This document shows, piece after piece, positions 10,103 to 23,477 of a stretch of DNA of 64,000 bases; the stretch's first letter is position 1; each line of letters starts with the position of its first letter. The stretch is from Klebsormidium nitens (Eukaryota > Streptophyta > Klebsormidiophyceae > Klebsormidiales > Klebsormidiaceae): positions 126,822 to 190,821 of the forward strand of contig DF236967.1 in the NCBI GenBank assembly GCA_000708835.1, in the 5' to 3' direction. The notes beneath the pieces are model-generated. The model searched no databases. It saw only the letters and a program-made list of their open reading frames with translations, and was not told the origin of the DNA. The position numbers were made by a program, and so were the translations under genes.

Positions 10103-12420
10103 CATTCGATGGGCCCGCATGTGTAGCGGCCGTGAGGACAGGGACCGGAGCTGTCATCAAGCGGAGCAATTGCCTGATAATAATAAAATCCGACAAACAT
10201 AGGACTGTTGAGCTTTTCATGGCGGCCGCCGGAAGGATGAGAGAAAGGAACCCCGGGACTTTACATGATCGTGCATCCGACAGAATTGCCTGCCTGGGGC
10301 GCCCGGCCTGCTGGCAGCTGAACAGTCAGCCGATGATATACAAACAATCAGTGGTACTGCTGAAATTTAACGGCTAATCATTCTCTAGAAATAAGCGATA
10401 CCAATCCAACTACAATGACGGTATGCAAAAGTTTGCACTCCTGTCAATCCGTCAGGTTGAGATACGTTTTGATTGTATAAGTCACTATAGCTAGTTTGCT
10501 GACGTGCGAGACAAACGAGGAGTTTACTGTACGATCGACTGTGTTGGAGGCGGGACCGGCTGATGCGCGTCCGCTTTGATATGGCCTCGTTACTGAGAGT
10601 TAGATTAGGCCCGCGAAGCTCTGTCGACCGCGCAACGCCATGTGCACCCATGCGACATGTGATGTCTGCAGATGTTCCTTTGGATTGATGCCTGATGTGC
10701 ATGCAGTAGGAGTGCATCAATTGAGATCTTGCGCTTAGAAGCTAGCGCATTCAAGCACTGAAACATAACATGGCGGCACATGCATGTGCACCCGCGCCTT
10801 CACATCAGTCGTTGAATTAAGGCCTTTTTGTGCCGGCCTGTAATCATGAAGTATCTGACAAGCCGGGTGTGTGTTTCATTGACTCTCATGTGCATGTTCG
10901 TTTGGACAACAGGCACTAATGCTACTTGTTATTCAACAGCAGTAAGGCTTTGATTACAAATGTTTGAGCAGATGGCCTCAGTGCACATCTGGCTTTCAAT
11001 GCGTCGGACCCTGGCAGTGTAGATACTACGGACGGCGCGGCCGGCTGGGCATGCACTTTACGGCCGGCTGGGCACGCACTTTACATGCAAGACGGCTGCT
11101 ACAATTTTGGCAACGTTGTCATGAAGCTTCCTTTACGAAACCGATGGAGGAGGTGCCGAAATCAAGCTGCTCGGCTGGAAGGAAACAAGCCAGTGGCCAC
11201 AAAGCTTCCTCCCGTTCTTCAAGAACATGCAGATTGTCATTGACTCTGTGGATCGCCCATGGATTCTATTGTGTGTAAGACGAAGTCTTGCAGGCTTACG
11301 TGGACGATCATTTCGAAGCTGTTTCTGGATGAACTTTCTACGTGTAGACTCACAGTCGACGCTTGAACGCCATGTAAAGACCATCGAGGGCCACCTACTC
11401 AAGCACATCTGAAAATGATATCTGGGAGAACCATGCCACGGCTCCAAGTACGAGGGGAGCACCCACGAGCGGAAACAGCGTTACGAAAAACAGGACTTCG
11501 CCCAGCGTGACTATACTGGCCGTCATTGGCACGACGGTAAGCAGGTAGCGACGTCGAGAGAAATACCACTCTCCGACATGGAAGGACGTCCCACTGGCCT
11601 GTGAGGGTTGGTGAGATTTTGTCAACATGTTGACAAAAGTCGTTGTGAATCAAACCGCCTGCTTTGGCAGCCTGGCAAGCTCACCCAAGAGCACCGTTTG
11701 CATCGGCTGTTATTGAGATTGATGGATGGGAAGTCACAAGCAGATTGTTTGCAGTTTTCCAAGCGAGTTGGACAGCAGAGGCCCTCCTTATACGAGATAC
11801 GGGATTACAGAGTGCTATACCTGGACAAGCGTAGCCCATTTGATGCCGAACACGGAAACGCTTCTGTGTTTCTCGTAAGATCCCGGTACGCCAAGGATGT
11901 CTGTCAAGGAAAGCAGAGGTGTCGATCGATCCTGAACTTTTTTTCTCCTCCTCCTTTCTTCTGTACGAAGTAGTGGGACAAAGAGCTGCGTTTATTTCAT
12001 CTTTGTACCTCACTTGCTAGCGCCGGTTTATGGACTGATCCTTGGCTTATATCCAGACGTACTTCGTTGAAGGACAGTCTCTTTGAATCACTCGTGCTGT
12101 CTTGAACTGGTATGGATCCATACCCCTGTCACAAATTGATGGCGAGAAGCTGAGTAGCTCGTCGCCTTCAACAATGGCATACTACTGCCTCGGCGAGGTG
12201 AAGCGCTTGACACTAGACCCTTCCAGCGCTCAATTCAACTGCTTCACAACTTTCAAAAGTTGCATGGCTTTGTTCACATCCATGTTGCCACCTTCTTGAG
12301 CCATTCAGTCCCGTCTAAGGTGAACAAGAGCAACTCTTAGATGCTCCTCTTAAGTGCACAACTCACCCGAGTAGAAAGCCGGTGCAGGAGTCTCCTGTTA
12401 GTTAAGGCGTTGACGAGTTT
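10103..12420. other. Gene-poor intergenic region
   Basis: No exon chain is recognised. Short open frames at 11608-11973 (+) and 12102-12299 (+) have no recognisable motif and no supporting splice pattern. A 23-bp tandem duplication lies at 11038-11083. Confidence 0.4.
11038..11083. repeat. 23-bp tandem duplication, two units
   Basis: Two adjacent 23-bp units begin CGGCCGGCTGGGCA and end GCACTTTA. They differ at one base (T in the first, C in the second). A recent slippage event is the simplest reading. Confidence 0.85.
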
Positions 12421-12870
12421 TCAGACGTCTGCAACCAGCATTGAAGAGTTTTGTTCACAAAGATGCAGGTCTGGTGGATTGATTTGGACGGAAAGTGGAT
12501 AATTGTTCTGCTCCTTACCTGCAAGATCTTCGTTCTGTATCCAGCTTCCTGGTTTATCTTCCCACACCAAAGCTCGATCCCCGAAGGAAATCTGTTCGCT
12601 CCAGGGCAGAGGAACGTCCCAGCTTGCACCAGAGCTGAGAATTAAGATAAGGCCGAGAAGGGAGGAAAGAAGGAGAATAATGGTTGGCCACATCCACATC
12701 TTCAATCTCCAGAATTCAGGCGCCGGTTCAGTCAGTGGGCTGGGAGGTCCATCTTTGAGCTCTGCTTCATGCGCAGAGTCTTCCTCAACGTCCTCCAAGT
12801 CCCAGTCGGAGGAGGCTTCGTAGCAGCCACTTTCAAGCTGATCTGATGTTTTAGACAGCGCGCCAGCCAT
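12421..12870 (-). CDS. Small single-pass membrane protein, unknown family
   Basis: I do not recognise this family. An ATG at 12870 opens a frame through 12519, where a GTAAGG donor follows. An acceptor after GGTTGCAG at 12429 gives a tiny last exon (12421-12428) that closes the frame at TGA, for 119 residues. The N-terminal half is acidic (DWDLEDVEEDSAHEAE). Then comes one clear transmembrane segment, MWPTIILLLSSLLGLILIL, preceded by WRLKMW. The short C-terminal part is polar with several Trp. The topology is probably cytosolic acidic N-terminus with a lumenal or outer C-terminus, a guess from charge. A second in-frame ATG lies at 12903, but a good GTAAGA donor between the two ATGs suggests that an untranslated upstream exon may exist. 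Confidence 0.4.
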   Translation of the reverse strand: MAGALSKTSDQLESGCYEASSDWDLEDVEEDSAHEAELKDGPPSPLTEPAPEFWRLKMWMWPTIILLLSSLLGLILILSSGASWDVPLPWSEQISFGDRALVWEDKPGSWIQNEDLAGKEQNNYPLSVQINPPDLHLCEQNSSMLVADV

Positions 12871-14339
12871 CTTACCTTCCTTTCCACTCCCTGAGCGAAC
12901 CACTGTTTGCGATGAATGAAGGAAGGCATTGGTGCACCTTGCCGTGAGTTCACCGACCGGATTCCGTTTCCGTCGATCCGCTCAGACCGATGGGGCGGCC
13001 GCGGACTACGTCGCCTCTGGCTTTCGGTCCTGCTATTTTGATGGAGAATCTGATGGATTTTTGCAGCTTTGAAAGCCATTGCTGAGCACTTTGTCATAGC
13101 TTCAGGAGCTTCGCTTCGCAATCGAGTCAATCGCAGGTAAGATCATGCGCATACGCCCGCTTCTTTTTGACGCTTCAGCTTTCCAAGCCGGATCATCCTT
13201 TCATCATGATGATCAGATCATCGTGAAGGTGTTCGAACGCACCTTGATGCTTGCATCGCTTCCAAGATTCTAGGTATAGGATCGTGAATTTCCGCTTTGA
13301 TTTGGAAAGAGAAAGAAGAAGCAACGGACAGCACGTCCACACAGATTGCTCCCACTCGAGGGTGACGGCAAGTGGCTCTTAGTGGAATTACCTTTCAGAA
13401 GACATCGAGTAGACTTTTGATCGTCACTGTCGATATGATCATGCTCTTTGAGAAGAATTGCAGCTCCAAGGTACTAAAATCTCTTTGAATCGTGCAGAAC
13501 TACGTCAATTGGGGCTTTTAACTTTAAAGGTGAGATGCCGTTCAGCCGTCTTGATTAATCTACGCTCCTCAGTCGCTTTGAAAGATCGACAGTTACTACA
13601 ATGGCTTTCAGAATCCGATTAAAATGTTCAGATAAGAGCTGCATTAGATACGTTAGTTCTTGATCCAACTGAAGCAGGCACGACATCCTTTAAAGTGCAG
13701 TCTGCTTGAGGTCTCACAATCGTCTCCTGTGGCTTCGACTGCAGTAACATAAAGTCTCTTCGAATGAAATGATAATTCGTATTCCCTTCGTCCCTTCAAG
13801 TCTTCTTATTTCAACTCAAAGAACAATCAACTTCTTATAATCTAGGTTCGAATAACACCGCGAATAGACTCGAATTAGTTTCTTGTAGGCTTATTCTGAG
13901 CGAGTAGTGGCAGACGTGACGGAACGTTCAGGTCAAGGAGGGTAACGCTGAATGCTTTAAGAGCTCCTTCCGCACACATAGAACCCGTATTTTTTCTGCC
14001 TTTCGTTGTTGTTCACCGTGCAAAATGCTGGAAAGCTGGCAGTACTTGCACTGTGAACGATCAAACGTGAAGCTCGGCATTGAAGTGCCACCTTTGTACC
14101 TTACAGGTGAGCAAAGAACTTTCACGAATTCATTCTATCGATACGTTCTGCGGCTCCGAGCACCAACGGAGGGAATGGCTTCCTCCAATGTAAGCATCAT
14201 CAGGATTACTTTCTTGCAACCTGTTCGTACGTGGTCCCTTTCAAGCCACCGCCATGTCACTCGAGTCAATTAGAGAGTGCTGTGCTTTGACCTTGGAAAT
14301 GACAGAGGATGCTTGATTGAGTGGCATGATTGAGTTTTA
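12871..14339. other. Intergenic, AT-richer, no gene recognised
   Basis: No coding exon is supported. An open frame at 14025-14273 (+) contains possible donors near 14107 and 14186, but none is in the phase needed to join the membrane-protein exon at 14340. Confidence 0.35.
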
Positions 14340-14746
14340 GGGTCCAAGTAGAACCCTTTCGCAAGAGGATTCGGATCCCCTCTTTCAGGACTACCGATCT
14401 TTCGTTATTTTACGATGAGGAATCTGCAACTAAAGTCACATATGAAGGTGTTTTAAGCAGCCCTCAGTATTGCCTTTGCAAAGATCGTTTTGAAAACCTG
14501 GATGTCGTGTCCTGTTCAGTTCCAATATCTAACGGCTGCCCTTTTCTTGAGTTACAGAGCACCATTGGAATCAAAGCTGGTGAAGGCAAACCCGGGGGAG
14601 GCGGCATTTCCAAAAGCCTGCTGATTATTATAGGCTGCTGTATTGGGGCCGGCATATGCGTCGCAGGATACGTAGGGCTGGTCATTTCATGCACTAAACG
14701 CTTTAGAAAGAGGAAGCTCGACAAGACTGTCCACCCTACACTATAG
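14340..14746 (+). CDS. C-terminal exon of a putative type I membrane protein
   Basis: An open exon follows a TTGAGTTTTAG acceptor and ends at TAG, giving about 135 residues. A hydrophilic region with clustered Cys (YCLCKD, VSCSV, NGCPF) is followed by a Gly-rich linker, one transmembrane segment (SLLIIIGCCIGAGICVAGY), and a basic tail with KRFRKRK. This is the layout of the membrane-proximal end of a secreted-domain receptor or adhesion protein. The 5' exons and signal peptide were not found, so the gene is incomplete here and the family is unknown. Confidence 0.35.
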
Positions 14747-17208
14747 AAGAAACTTTTAGAATCGATTACATAACGACACTTTGCATCGACCGATTTGACG
14801 CTGGATAAATGATTTGTAAAGCTGTCTCGATTTTTTTCTGCCATTGTAGGTCTCTGCTTTGATCCACGTACGTTAAAGTGACTATCTGTGATGCCGTTTT
14901 CCAAGCGCATCATAGCCGTTATGATTAAGGGAAGCCCTGGCTGAGCAACGCTGTTTTGTAGCACGGTCTCTGAAAACAGATACCTTACGTTATCGTTCCA
15001 CTTGACCGTAATACCACAAGACGAAGCAACGGTTTATTGACCCCTTGAGACCCTACGTGGTTTTCACGAACAGGCTAAGACACATGCGGCAACTCAGGAT
15101 GTAATAGCGGCCATAAATGCAGCGAAGTATACCTTTTACTCTTGCGGTCTTGGTTGACTCGAAGCAGCTCCATGCAGCGCTGCCATGAGAGTAGCACGCG
15201 TCACCGTGCACGAAAAAATGTGACTTCTGCCTACTTGTCGCCATCCAATCTCTTCTATATCGTTATTGATTCCCCTACGAAAAAGAAACAGTCCAAGTTA
15301 TGTTACAGTTCGAGGTGACCACCTCCATGCAGATGTGTTTATACACAGTAATGATAGTAATAATGTTGCACACGCAGATTGAAGGTTTCACTCAAGAAGT
15401 GTTCGGGTATTTCATGTCACCATTGTCGTCTTTCGCTCCGAATCGAAACCAGTTAGAGAGCTATGTTATAATATGTTTCTTAAGTCAAGATTATTGAAAA
15501 CCTTCGCCCGTTGGCTTACCTCAATCGTTTGGGCCCGTTTTCCACCATACGATTTTTATCTTTTACCATCCGTATATGCATTCACTTAGGCGCATCCGCT
15601 CGACTTACGAGTCTGATCCACTTCCTGCACTCCAATCCATCACTTCCTCGGAAAGCGTTGGACAGTCTCAACTTCGATGAGCGCACCTCACCGCTTGGCC
15701 ATGAGCTTGCACCTGCGCTTATGCTTTGGAAGTCGTTCTGTATTTATCGAAGAAAGACGGAACCGGACATGGTAAGCTTGTACAGCGGACACAGAGCGGA
15801 CATCAGATTTACACTTTGCTTGGACGCTTGGTTCTTTGCCGCCGCTGCACCCCACTGAATTTTACGAGTCCAATGCATGCACGCGAGCGTGCACTCACGG
15901 GCGGACCAGCAGAATGTGACGAGCCATGCCAATGATATCAGTCAGATATGAATCGAAGATAGTTTTTCGTTTCAAACACAGTCCGTTTATCTGAATGCCG
16001 TCTTTAACTGAAATTTGGCTCACTACCCTGTGCAGCAGGAACGCGTATCCAGTAGAGGTTGCTTCGAAACCTGGACAGAAGAAAGGAACTGGGAAGAGGA
16101 TAGAGACTCTGACTCCAAGGGTCTGAGACGTGAAACAAATCCAGCCAGAACTTACCGTGCATGGGCAACTGCGCGTACCGCGTGAATGAACAGCGCTTTC
16201 GCTCGCGCGCAAGCGCACAGCTCCCCCCTTAGTGTGGGACCCTGCGCCTGGCATGATTTTAGTACTTCGAATGAAAAATATCGTGCCAAATCCTGTGCCA
16301 CCTTTCTTGAGATGCTCGAGGTTTCTATCCGCGAAGGATATATTGATGCTTGACAGACATTTCGGAAGGCAGGACTGTGCAGATCATTGATCCGATCATG
16401 AACCCTGAGCATAAATGTGTTAGCTAGCGCTCTTAATGAGAAGTCTCTCCTACACTGTCAGAAAAGTACTTTGCCCCAAACTTAGGTTTCAGGAGTATGA
16501 TGATATGGCTTCCTCAACCCTCAATCCCGTCTGAAATGCCCTCTTCTTTACAAGGCGCTGCTTCTAACATAACATAGGCGCGCCGGAGGCGCGCTGGGCC
16601 CGTTTTGTTGACAACGACCTTGATCTCAGGACAATTCCCGGACAAATTTGCAAAGCTTGGCTTGAATTACGTCTCGGGAAACTGCTCAATATGACTTTAT
16701 CACCATCTTCAAACCGTTTAGAAATACAGAAAGACAGAAAGAAAGAAAGACAGAAAGGTACGTCACGCGGTACACCCAAAGAACTTTCTGAGCCGGGGAC
16801 AGATTCAGCGCGTCAGATACATGATGATTTAAGGGGGTGATCAGGGGAACTGATCTTTCCTGATCATTTTACACCGTCCCTCCAAAACTCGAACTGGCGG
16901 TGAACAGACACAATGAAATGGAAGAAATCGACGGTCAGCAGGCGCAACCGTCGACTTTTCAGGAGAATCCGCCAGCTTTGGTAATATCAGCTTCGGATCT
17001 GTCCGATGGAGGTGGTATTCAGTGCCAGCTCTAAGATTCATACTTGCGATACCTTACCTGCAGTAAACCTCGGCGGCAACATTTGCCGAAAAAGTTTGCC
17101 GCCTCCGCAAACCGATTTGACACACGAAACCTCCCCAAACCGGGTTAACATCTGTGTCAAAGACCTGAACTTGGTGCGTACCGCTGGCGACTGAGGTTTA
17201 CGGTTGGT
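14747..17208. other. Intergenic, no supported gene
   Basis: Only short frames without recognisable motifs occur. The stretch around 15600-15770 (+) reads open and ends at a GTAAGC donor, which could be an exon, but no partner exon fits. A GAAA-type microsatellite is at 16728-16757. Confidence 0.35.
16728..16757. repeat. GAAA/GACA microsatellite
   Basis: About 30 bases alternate between AGAAA and AGACA units on the plus strand. It is a simple polymorphic-type repeat with no sign of function. Confidence 0.8.
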
Positions 17209-17522
17209 TTGAGTCAACTTAACCAGCCGCGCGTCAAACCGAGCGCGGATGTGCCCTTTTCGAAGTCGGCTCATCTCGAAGCCGAGAAAGCATCTGTTTG
17301 TATGATTGCAGTGGCGCTGCTTGAAACGCGCTTCCAAGCCATCATGGATCAGATACCGCATGCCAGGCAAAGCTTGCCATTCGGTAAACGGTTTTATCTG
17401 AACACCGTTCTCAAAGGTCCCGCTCTATGGTTCTATGTGGCCCACAGTATCGTCTGCGGCCTTGGTATCCTCGTCTTCACCATCTTGGCGCTGACAAGTC
17501 CAAGTGCCCTGCATTTTTCTGG
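17209..17522 (+). CDS. Possible exon with one transmembrane segment
   Basis: An open frame runs from 17209 to a GTAAGC donor after TTTTCTG at 17522. It encodes a mixed polar region, then LWFYVAHSIVCGLGILVFTI, a likely transmembrane helix. No upstream or downstream exon was joined with confidence, and no family is recognised. It may be a real exon or a chance hydrophobic frame. Confidence 0.25.
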
Positions 17523-20287
17523 TAAGCTGCGTTGCGCAAACTGCTGGGACATGCTAGCAATCTGATTTTGCAGAATAGATATCCGGAAGTTTGCAGTCTC
17601 TTGCTATCAAGAAGATTCGTCAACCTTTCAAACGCCAAGGCAGAAGTACTCAACAGCCTGTACTTCGGTATCTCGGCTCTGCGAAGGTTTAGTTTGTTCA
17701 AAAGTCCTGTCATTCATTCAAGAGGCAGCGGCTCTTCTCTGCCGTAAAGACAGGTTTTGGTTCCACGGACACTTTGCGTACTTCTTTCTCTCTTTCCAAA
17801 TAAGACTTGAACAAAAGTTGAACAAAGAGACGTGTTTCTCTTGGGACGCTAATTGGCATCGCGCTTAGTAAACACCATTCTGTATTTGGCGCTTTTGCAG
17901 AAATCCAGGCCCCTTCCACGAATGCCATAATTATAGTCCATGACCTGCGCATTCATGGTCGCTGCTTCTCAACGCGCAACTACCTGCCAGTGGTACGAAA
18001 TCTGCTCAAAAGAGCCTTCCTGCAGAAGTTTTCTTTAAAGAGGCTCATGTCAACCCGGTTCCTTGCATGCAGAGCACCTTTGTTGAAGCTCGCGGCCTTA
18101 CACGATGCAGCTTACAATGTCTCTTGCGATAGTCCAACATTGATTGCCAATTAAGGTGTCTGGACGGAGCCTTCGCTCGAGGACTGGGGTCTGATTTCTG
18201 ACTCGTCGTTTTGTCAGGTCAACTCCAGCTCCGGCCAGAATGACGCATCTAGACACCTGACTAAGCAGTTCTACCTCCAGGGCGTCATGGTCTTTGTTTA
18301 CTATTCTCTCTTGGGTCTGATGATCAAGATAATTGTGGCCGATGTTATACCAACTTTTTGGAACGGGACGGAATACGTGGTACAATGGTTTACAAAAGGC
18401 CTGCATCATCCTATCAGCAAAGAGTCTAGGTTTTGAGTCCGAAGGTACTTCCACATCCATCCATAAGCAAAGGTCTTGAAATTCGGTAGGATACGGGGCG
18501 GGTTGAAAGACAAGAAGAGGGATTTGATTAGAAATCATTGGTTAGTGACAACGTGGTCAGGCGGATTCGTTTGAGGCAGGGTTCCGGCGCAAAGACGTGG
18601 CCTTTCTCGAGTTGTGAATTCTATCGATACATGGTTCAGAAGTGATAGAATCCACGATACAGCGTGAGGATTGGGCTGTACTACGGACAAAGGCAGTCTC
18701 AACGTTGACGTGGTCCCCTCGATCTGGAAGTAAGGCGGTCGTGGGCATTGTTGTCGGGGGACTATACATGCCAGCAGGCGGTTTTGAATTTATTACATCG
18801 AGCCGGGCCTCTGTGCGACCTTCTGGCTCTTACATGAAGCCTCTGTACGACCTTATGGCTCTGACTTTATGATCATGAGGTGACCGAGGCGACTCCGCTG
18901 CACTCTCAGGCTAATTTCGATCTGAGTCTAAGAGTCAGCGACGTCTTCTGCTTCACTTCGGTACTCTACCAAAGCATGTTTGAGTCAGAGCTTTTGCATA
19001 CAAGTTCCTCTCTACTCTCACACTGTCGGTCCAGGCGCGCTCTCATAAACCAGAGTCTTCTGAATAGAGGCTTCTGCCCGTCCTTTTACCGTTGGAAGTG
19101 GCCAGAAGCCACCTCAAGCCTTACACCGTAATCGGCATGAGTGCGGACAGTGAGTCATCTGGGCATTGCAAAGATGCAGGCCGTCTGATCTGCAGCTGCT
19201 TCTTGGAGTCGAATCCGCGCTTTCCCCTTTTCTTCTTGTACAGGCAGCACATTCGTCGGACCATCTCGGTTATCGTATTTCGGTCACTAGTGCTGCTTTC
19301 CGAGAGAATGGAGCTGTTGCGCCCACGTGGCTGCAGCTTGATCTCCAGCTCACGCATGTAAAAGGTGGCTTGCTGCTCCAATTCAAGTTCGGCTCTGGAC
19401 TTTGCGTCCATACTTTAGCGGCGCGGGCCCCATAATCTATATATTTGCGTCCGACCCCAATTGCACCCGCACCACAATATCGTTAACCTTCGGGCGCGTG
19501 CTTACGTATTAAGGGTGATCCAGAATGAGCCCGCAAATGGATGCCAGTGGCTCACATGAGCTTAGAACGCCAACACCAATTAACAAGAATCATGCATCAT
19601 GTATACGTACATCTTTCAAGCATGTCCGATTCTTTCTTAATGCCGCCATGACGAAAACGTATTCACCCGTCCTGCATGCGTGGTCTCGTCATCGAGTACA
19701 TGGTCACGAAATCTGACATACTTAGCCCATGGTGCGCGGTTGGCAGGCGTACTGGTGGGCTGCGATCTCCAGCGCCGCAACACTTTTACTGCCTGTTGAT
19801 GCGCGGCTCAGCCGACCGTCAATGTCTACATATGCAGCCTTTTATCAAAGTTCACGATAGCTTGACCCAACGAATTTATCTCAAAATCGTGTCGGATATT
19901 GTGCACTGAAGCCACTCAAATTGGCAGGTATGCAGATTGACAAATTGTCGGATCCGGTTCACGATGCCAGTTTCGCGTGTCTGATTGCGTTTTGTTTCAT
20001 TCCTCCAGCATTTATAGATTTGATGCGAGCCAAGACGCGAAGCCTCCTTTGGATTATACCAAATATATTGTAAACCTGATTAACCATGCACCACGAACCA
20101 CGTTGTTTACGAGGAGTTCTGGGTCTGACTAAAGTTAGGACCACACAAAATTCTCAAGGGGCTCAAAGCCTATTTACTCCAGTCAGACACACGAGAGTCC
20201 GCTTGTGTGCGGTGGCATGATGACGTCAACATCTGATCGTTTCCGCCACATTCTGACCTGACGGACTGTGGCTTGCAGACCCCAAGT
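17523..20287. other. Intergenic, no supported gene
   Basis: The largest frame is a 146-codon ATG ORF on the minus strand (18098-18538) with no recognised domain and no splice pattern. The rest contains only short frames. Confidence 0.35.
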
Positions 20288-23200
20288 CTACAACTTCCGA
20301 GTGATCTCTTTATCGATTCTGTCCCAATATGTCATCCGATGCACCCATTCGAGGGCTTGCTGCAGCTCTCCGGCTTGCAAAGCTGCGGCGAACGCAGCCC
20401 CGCTCTGGCGCATTTTCTCCGCATTCTGCGATATAAAATCGTATTGGCTTCAATCAGTCGGTGCTGATGTCAAATGACTGAAAAGCCCTCGGACGCTTTC
20501 CTCGTAGTACCTTCTCGCGTCCTTTCGTGTGAGTAAACACCTAATTCTATCATACCGTTCTCAAATACATCTACGTCGCAAGCCCTTCTCTGAGAAATGA
20601 TGCTGATAAATCATCCGGACGACATTCCAGGCAGTCCGTTTCACTTGAGCTTCTGGCGCGACGGGCAAACCAATTCGCACCTATCACACTGGTTATGATT
20701 CTCAAATGTTCGAGATTGGAGACGTGGACGTGGAGACGGCGTCAGACCGAAAGGGCAACAACGAAGTGTGAAACAAAGTGTTCGGCCGTCAAGTGCAACT
20801 CACCTCCTGGTGCAGCTTCTGCAGACCTCCTATGTCTTCCGCCTCCTCAATCGCCTCACGAATCTCCATTACCTGTTGAAGTAAAACGACAACTTCAAAG
20901 AACAGCACGAGACTCACGCACATGTCGTACCTTAAGACATGGACCGACTTCCAAATCTGCTCGATTTGCGAAGTAACTTCTAAGAAAGCAGGCTTTCGAG
21001 CGTCATCGCACAAGCGAGCAGATTCAGCCATCATTTCTTGCTTCCGTGTGGCGGCCACACTGCCTCTGCGAGTACTACTTCACAGCCACACTTTGCAGAG
21101 TCCGCGTCCTTCTTCATTCCAAAGTGCCGCTTACAATTCTTCCGAAGCGATTGCGTCTTGCAGGCCCGAAGTCCGTGGTCTCACCTCGCTCAGAAGCTCG
21201 AAGTCTGACATTGTCCCTTCTTCCCCGTCGCCCGCTTCGATGCCCCTTAGTCGGAGCTGCAAGTGTCGAATACAAACCGTGTCAACAAGTCCAGAAGCGC
21301 TGCAGAGCACAACAAAAACCTGAGGGCGGCAGTTGCAATTTGCTGTAGGATTTGACCTGTTGCGTGTGCAGCGTGCCTTTCGCAACATAGAAGAGCCCGT
21401 GCTGGAACAGGTGCAACGCCTAGAATCTGCAGCGCTGACCAGGAGGATGATTTAAGGCATCACTAAGATCTGCAGCAGTAAACATAACACAGAGGAGGCG
21501 GCGCGGGAACTGACCAGATAAATCGCTCTGGAAAGCGGATTGACCAGAGTAGCGTAGGCCTTGTTTACCAGCGAAGACTGGTCCGCTGAGAAGTCTTGCT
21601 CGACCTGCAAGAAGCAAAGGCACGTGGTTCGATGGGGCACCAGATTTTGTTGCCCTTCACAAATTGACGAAGTGAATAGTGGTAACCTCAGCGCAGATTA
21701 TCTAATACAAATGTGGAGCCAGAAGTTCAGAAGATGACATAAGACAGCGCTCAGACCAGCTTAGAACCAGAGGCCACCACCAGACGCCTCAAAACTGATA
21801 CACCTGTCAAGGTGACCATTCCCTGCGGACATCGACTTTTCTGCGCTAACTTCTTGTGACAGAAATCGTCAGCTTCCAGAATTGCCGATAAGGAACGTCT
21901 ATGAACCTGCATGCCTCCCAGCACTTCCACAAAACGTCAAAAGATCCCTATCACAGGCCCTTCTACATATCTTGATTCCCGGATGACAGACAAGGGATGC
22001 ACAGACAGCTCAGAACTAGCTTACCACCGAATCCAGTCTTAGGTCAGACCTTTCTCTGCAAAACCAGTCTCTTTCAGAATGCAGCAAGCCGCTTTCTGTA
22101 GGGCCACAAACAGTGAAACCAGTTGCAGGATCAATAGATTTACGATTATGATGCGTCAAACATCCAATTATCACACCCACCTTTTGCTTCGTCGCATACA
22201 TGTCTGGATGGAGCTTTCTTTGCAGGGCCTTGTACTTCCCCTCAATCACCGGAAGATTCACCATGAAAGTTGGCTCTCTGCATGAAAAGAAGATGTCCAT
22301 AATCTTGCTTCGTCTTCATAAGACGACCAGGGTCAAAGGTGCGGGCACGCTTCAGCATTCAAATCAACGCAAGTTAATTATGTGTGCGCTGTTGATGGAT
22401 GCTATGATCGTGACCGCTAGAACACAGTCCAGTAGTTTTGTGTGACTCAAAGGAGCGCTGCAAAGTCACTTTGATTGTCTTGAGGTGTACCGTTGAAACA
22501 GCCGCGGGGCTCTACCTTAAACTTGTCATGACACGTCACTCCCTCTGAGTTGCAGAATCATATGGATTGGCCACCAAGGTCACACATTAGTAAAAGTGCC
22601 AAGCACCCCGACAGCAACTTGGAGATGAACAAGGTTTTTGGTGTGTGAGACAAGAACGGGCACAGCGCCCGAGGACTTTCTTCAAAATGATACGTGCTGA
22701 TAATCAGCAGATTGAAACCAGATTGGATTGGCCCAAGGAGGTCTTCAATGGAGCAAGAGGGGGATGAGTGTAGATACAAAGGTAGTGAGTGGGACAAACT
22801 AGGTGCGTTCTGGCACCAGCTTACACGCCCAGCAGCTGGAAGTAATCAGCGGTGTCGCTTGCTGCCTGAATGGCCCCACATTGGTTGCAGAAGAACAAGG
22901 TGTCATCCCCGTGTGCGGACCCACAAGACCAGCATTCTGCACTGTGCTGAGACTCCTGTGCCTTGGATGACGAGAAACTTCGTCGACAGAGTGCAGCTGA
23001 TCTTGCAATTGCATCGTATTGTCCCAGCTTTGCTATTGAGCTTGTCGCTGTTATGAGTGCGTGATGGGCATTTTGAACATTTCTAAGTTGCTGTGTAGCA
23101 GGACCAGATTGAAAAGGCTTTACAGAAGAGGATACTAAAGGTATGCTCCTCAAAAGGTGGCACTTTTCTAATTGTCTACCTGATTGACAGTAAGCCTCAC

Positions 23201-23477
23201 CACCTGATGTATCGACATTTGCCGCGCTCCCTATATCTTTACCACTAGCACTGCAATCTAAATTCTTGTTAAAGTCACAAGGTGAAACCAAAAATCCGCA
23301 GTCTCCGGTTTCCTGTTGGAAGGATGCAGGCCATGTGCGCCAACGTTTTGCCAGCCCTGACAACGTTCTCCACCACCTATCGTTCTGCTCTCCAAAAAGG
23401 ACACCAGACCTGGACGCAGCAGAATCAAGTCCTAGGGCATGTGCCCGCCACAACATTTGCCAAGGTGTTGGCGGCAT
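20288..23477 (-). CDS. HSCB: HSCB/Jac1 mitochondrial Fe-S cluster J-type co-chaperone
   Basis: Six exons (22825-23477, 22181-22277, 21515-21604, 21185-21256, 20804-20872, 20288-20425) join in frame to 372 residues. The chosen ATG at 23477 opens a long Arg/Ser/Ala-rich leader, suitable as a mitochondrial presequence; an upstream exon is not excluded. Next comes a four-Cys zinc knuckle, CWSCGS then FFCNQCGA, as in human HSCB. The J-domain starts DYFQLLGV and keeps the HPD tripeptide (KLHPDMY) needed to stimulate Hsp70 ATPase. NKAYATLVNPLSRAIYL and the acidic MEIREAIEEAED segment are the HscB signature that binds the ISCU scaffold. The C-terminus ends in a helical TYWDRIDKEITRKL. By homology it hands Fe-S clusters from ISCU to mitochondrial Hsp70. 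The leader (~190 residues before the zinc knuckle) is longer than in most relatives. Confidence 0.93.

Noticed and set aside
18098-18538. 146-codon minus-strand ORF as a gene
   Set aside because: No motif, no splice context and no neighbour support; kept only as a remark in the intergenic entry.
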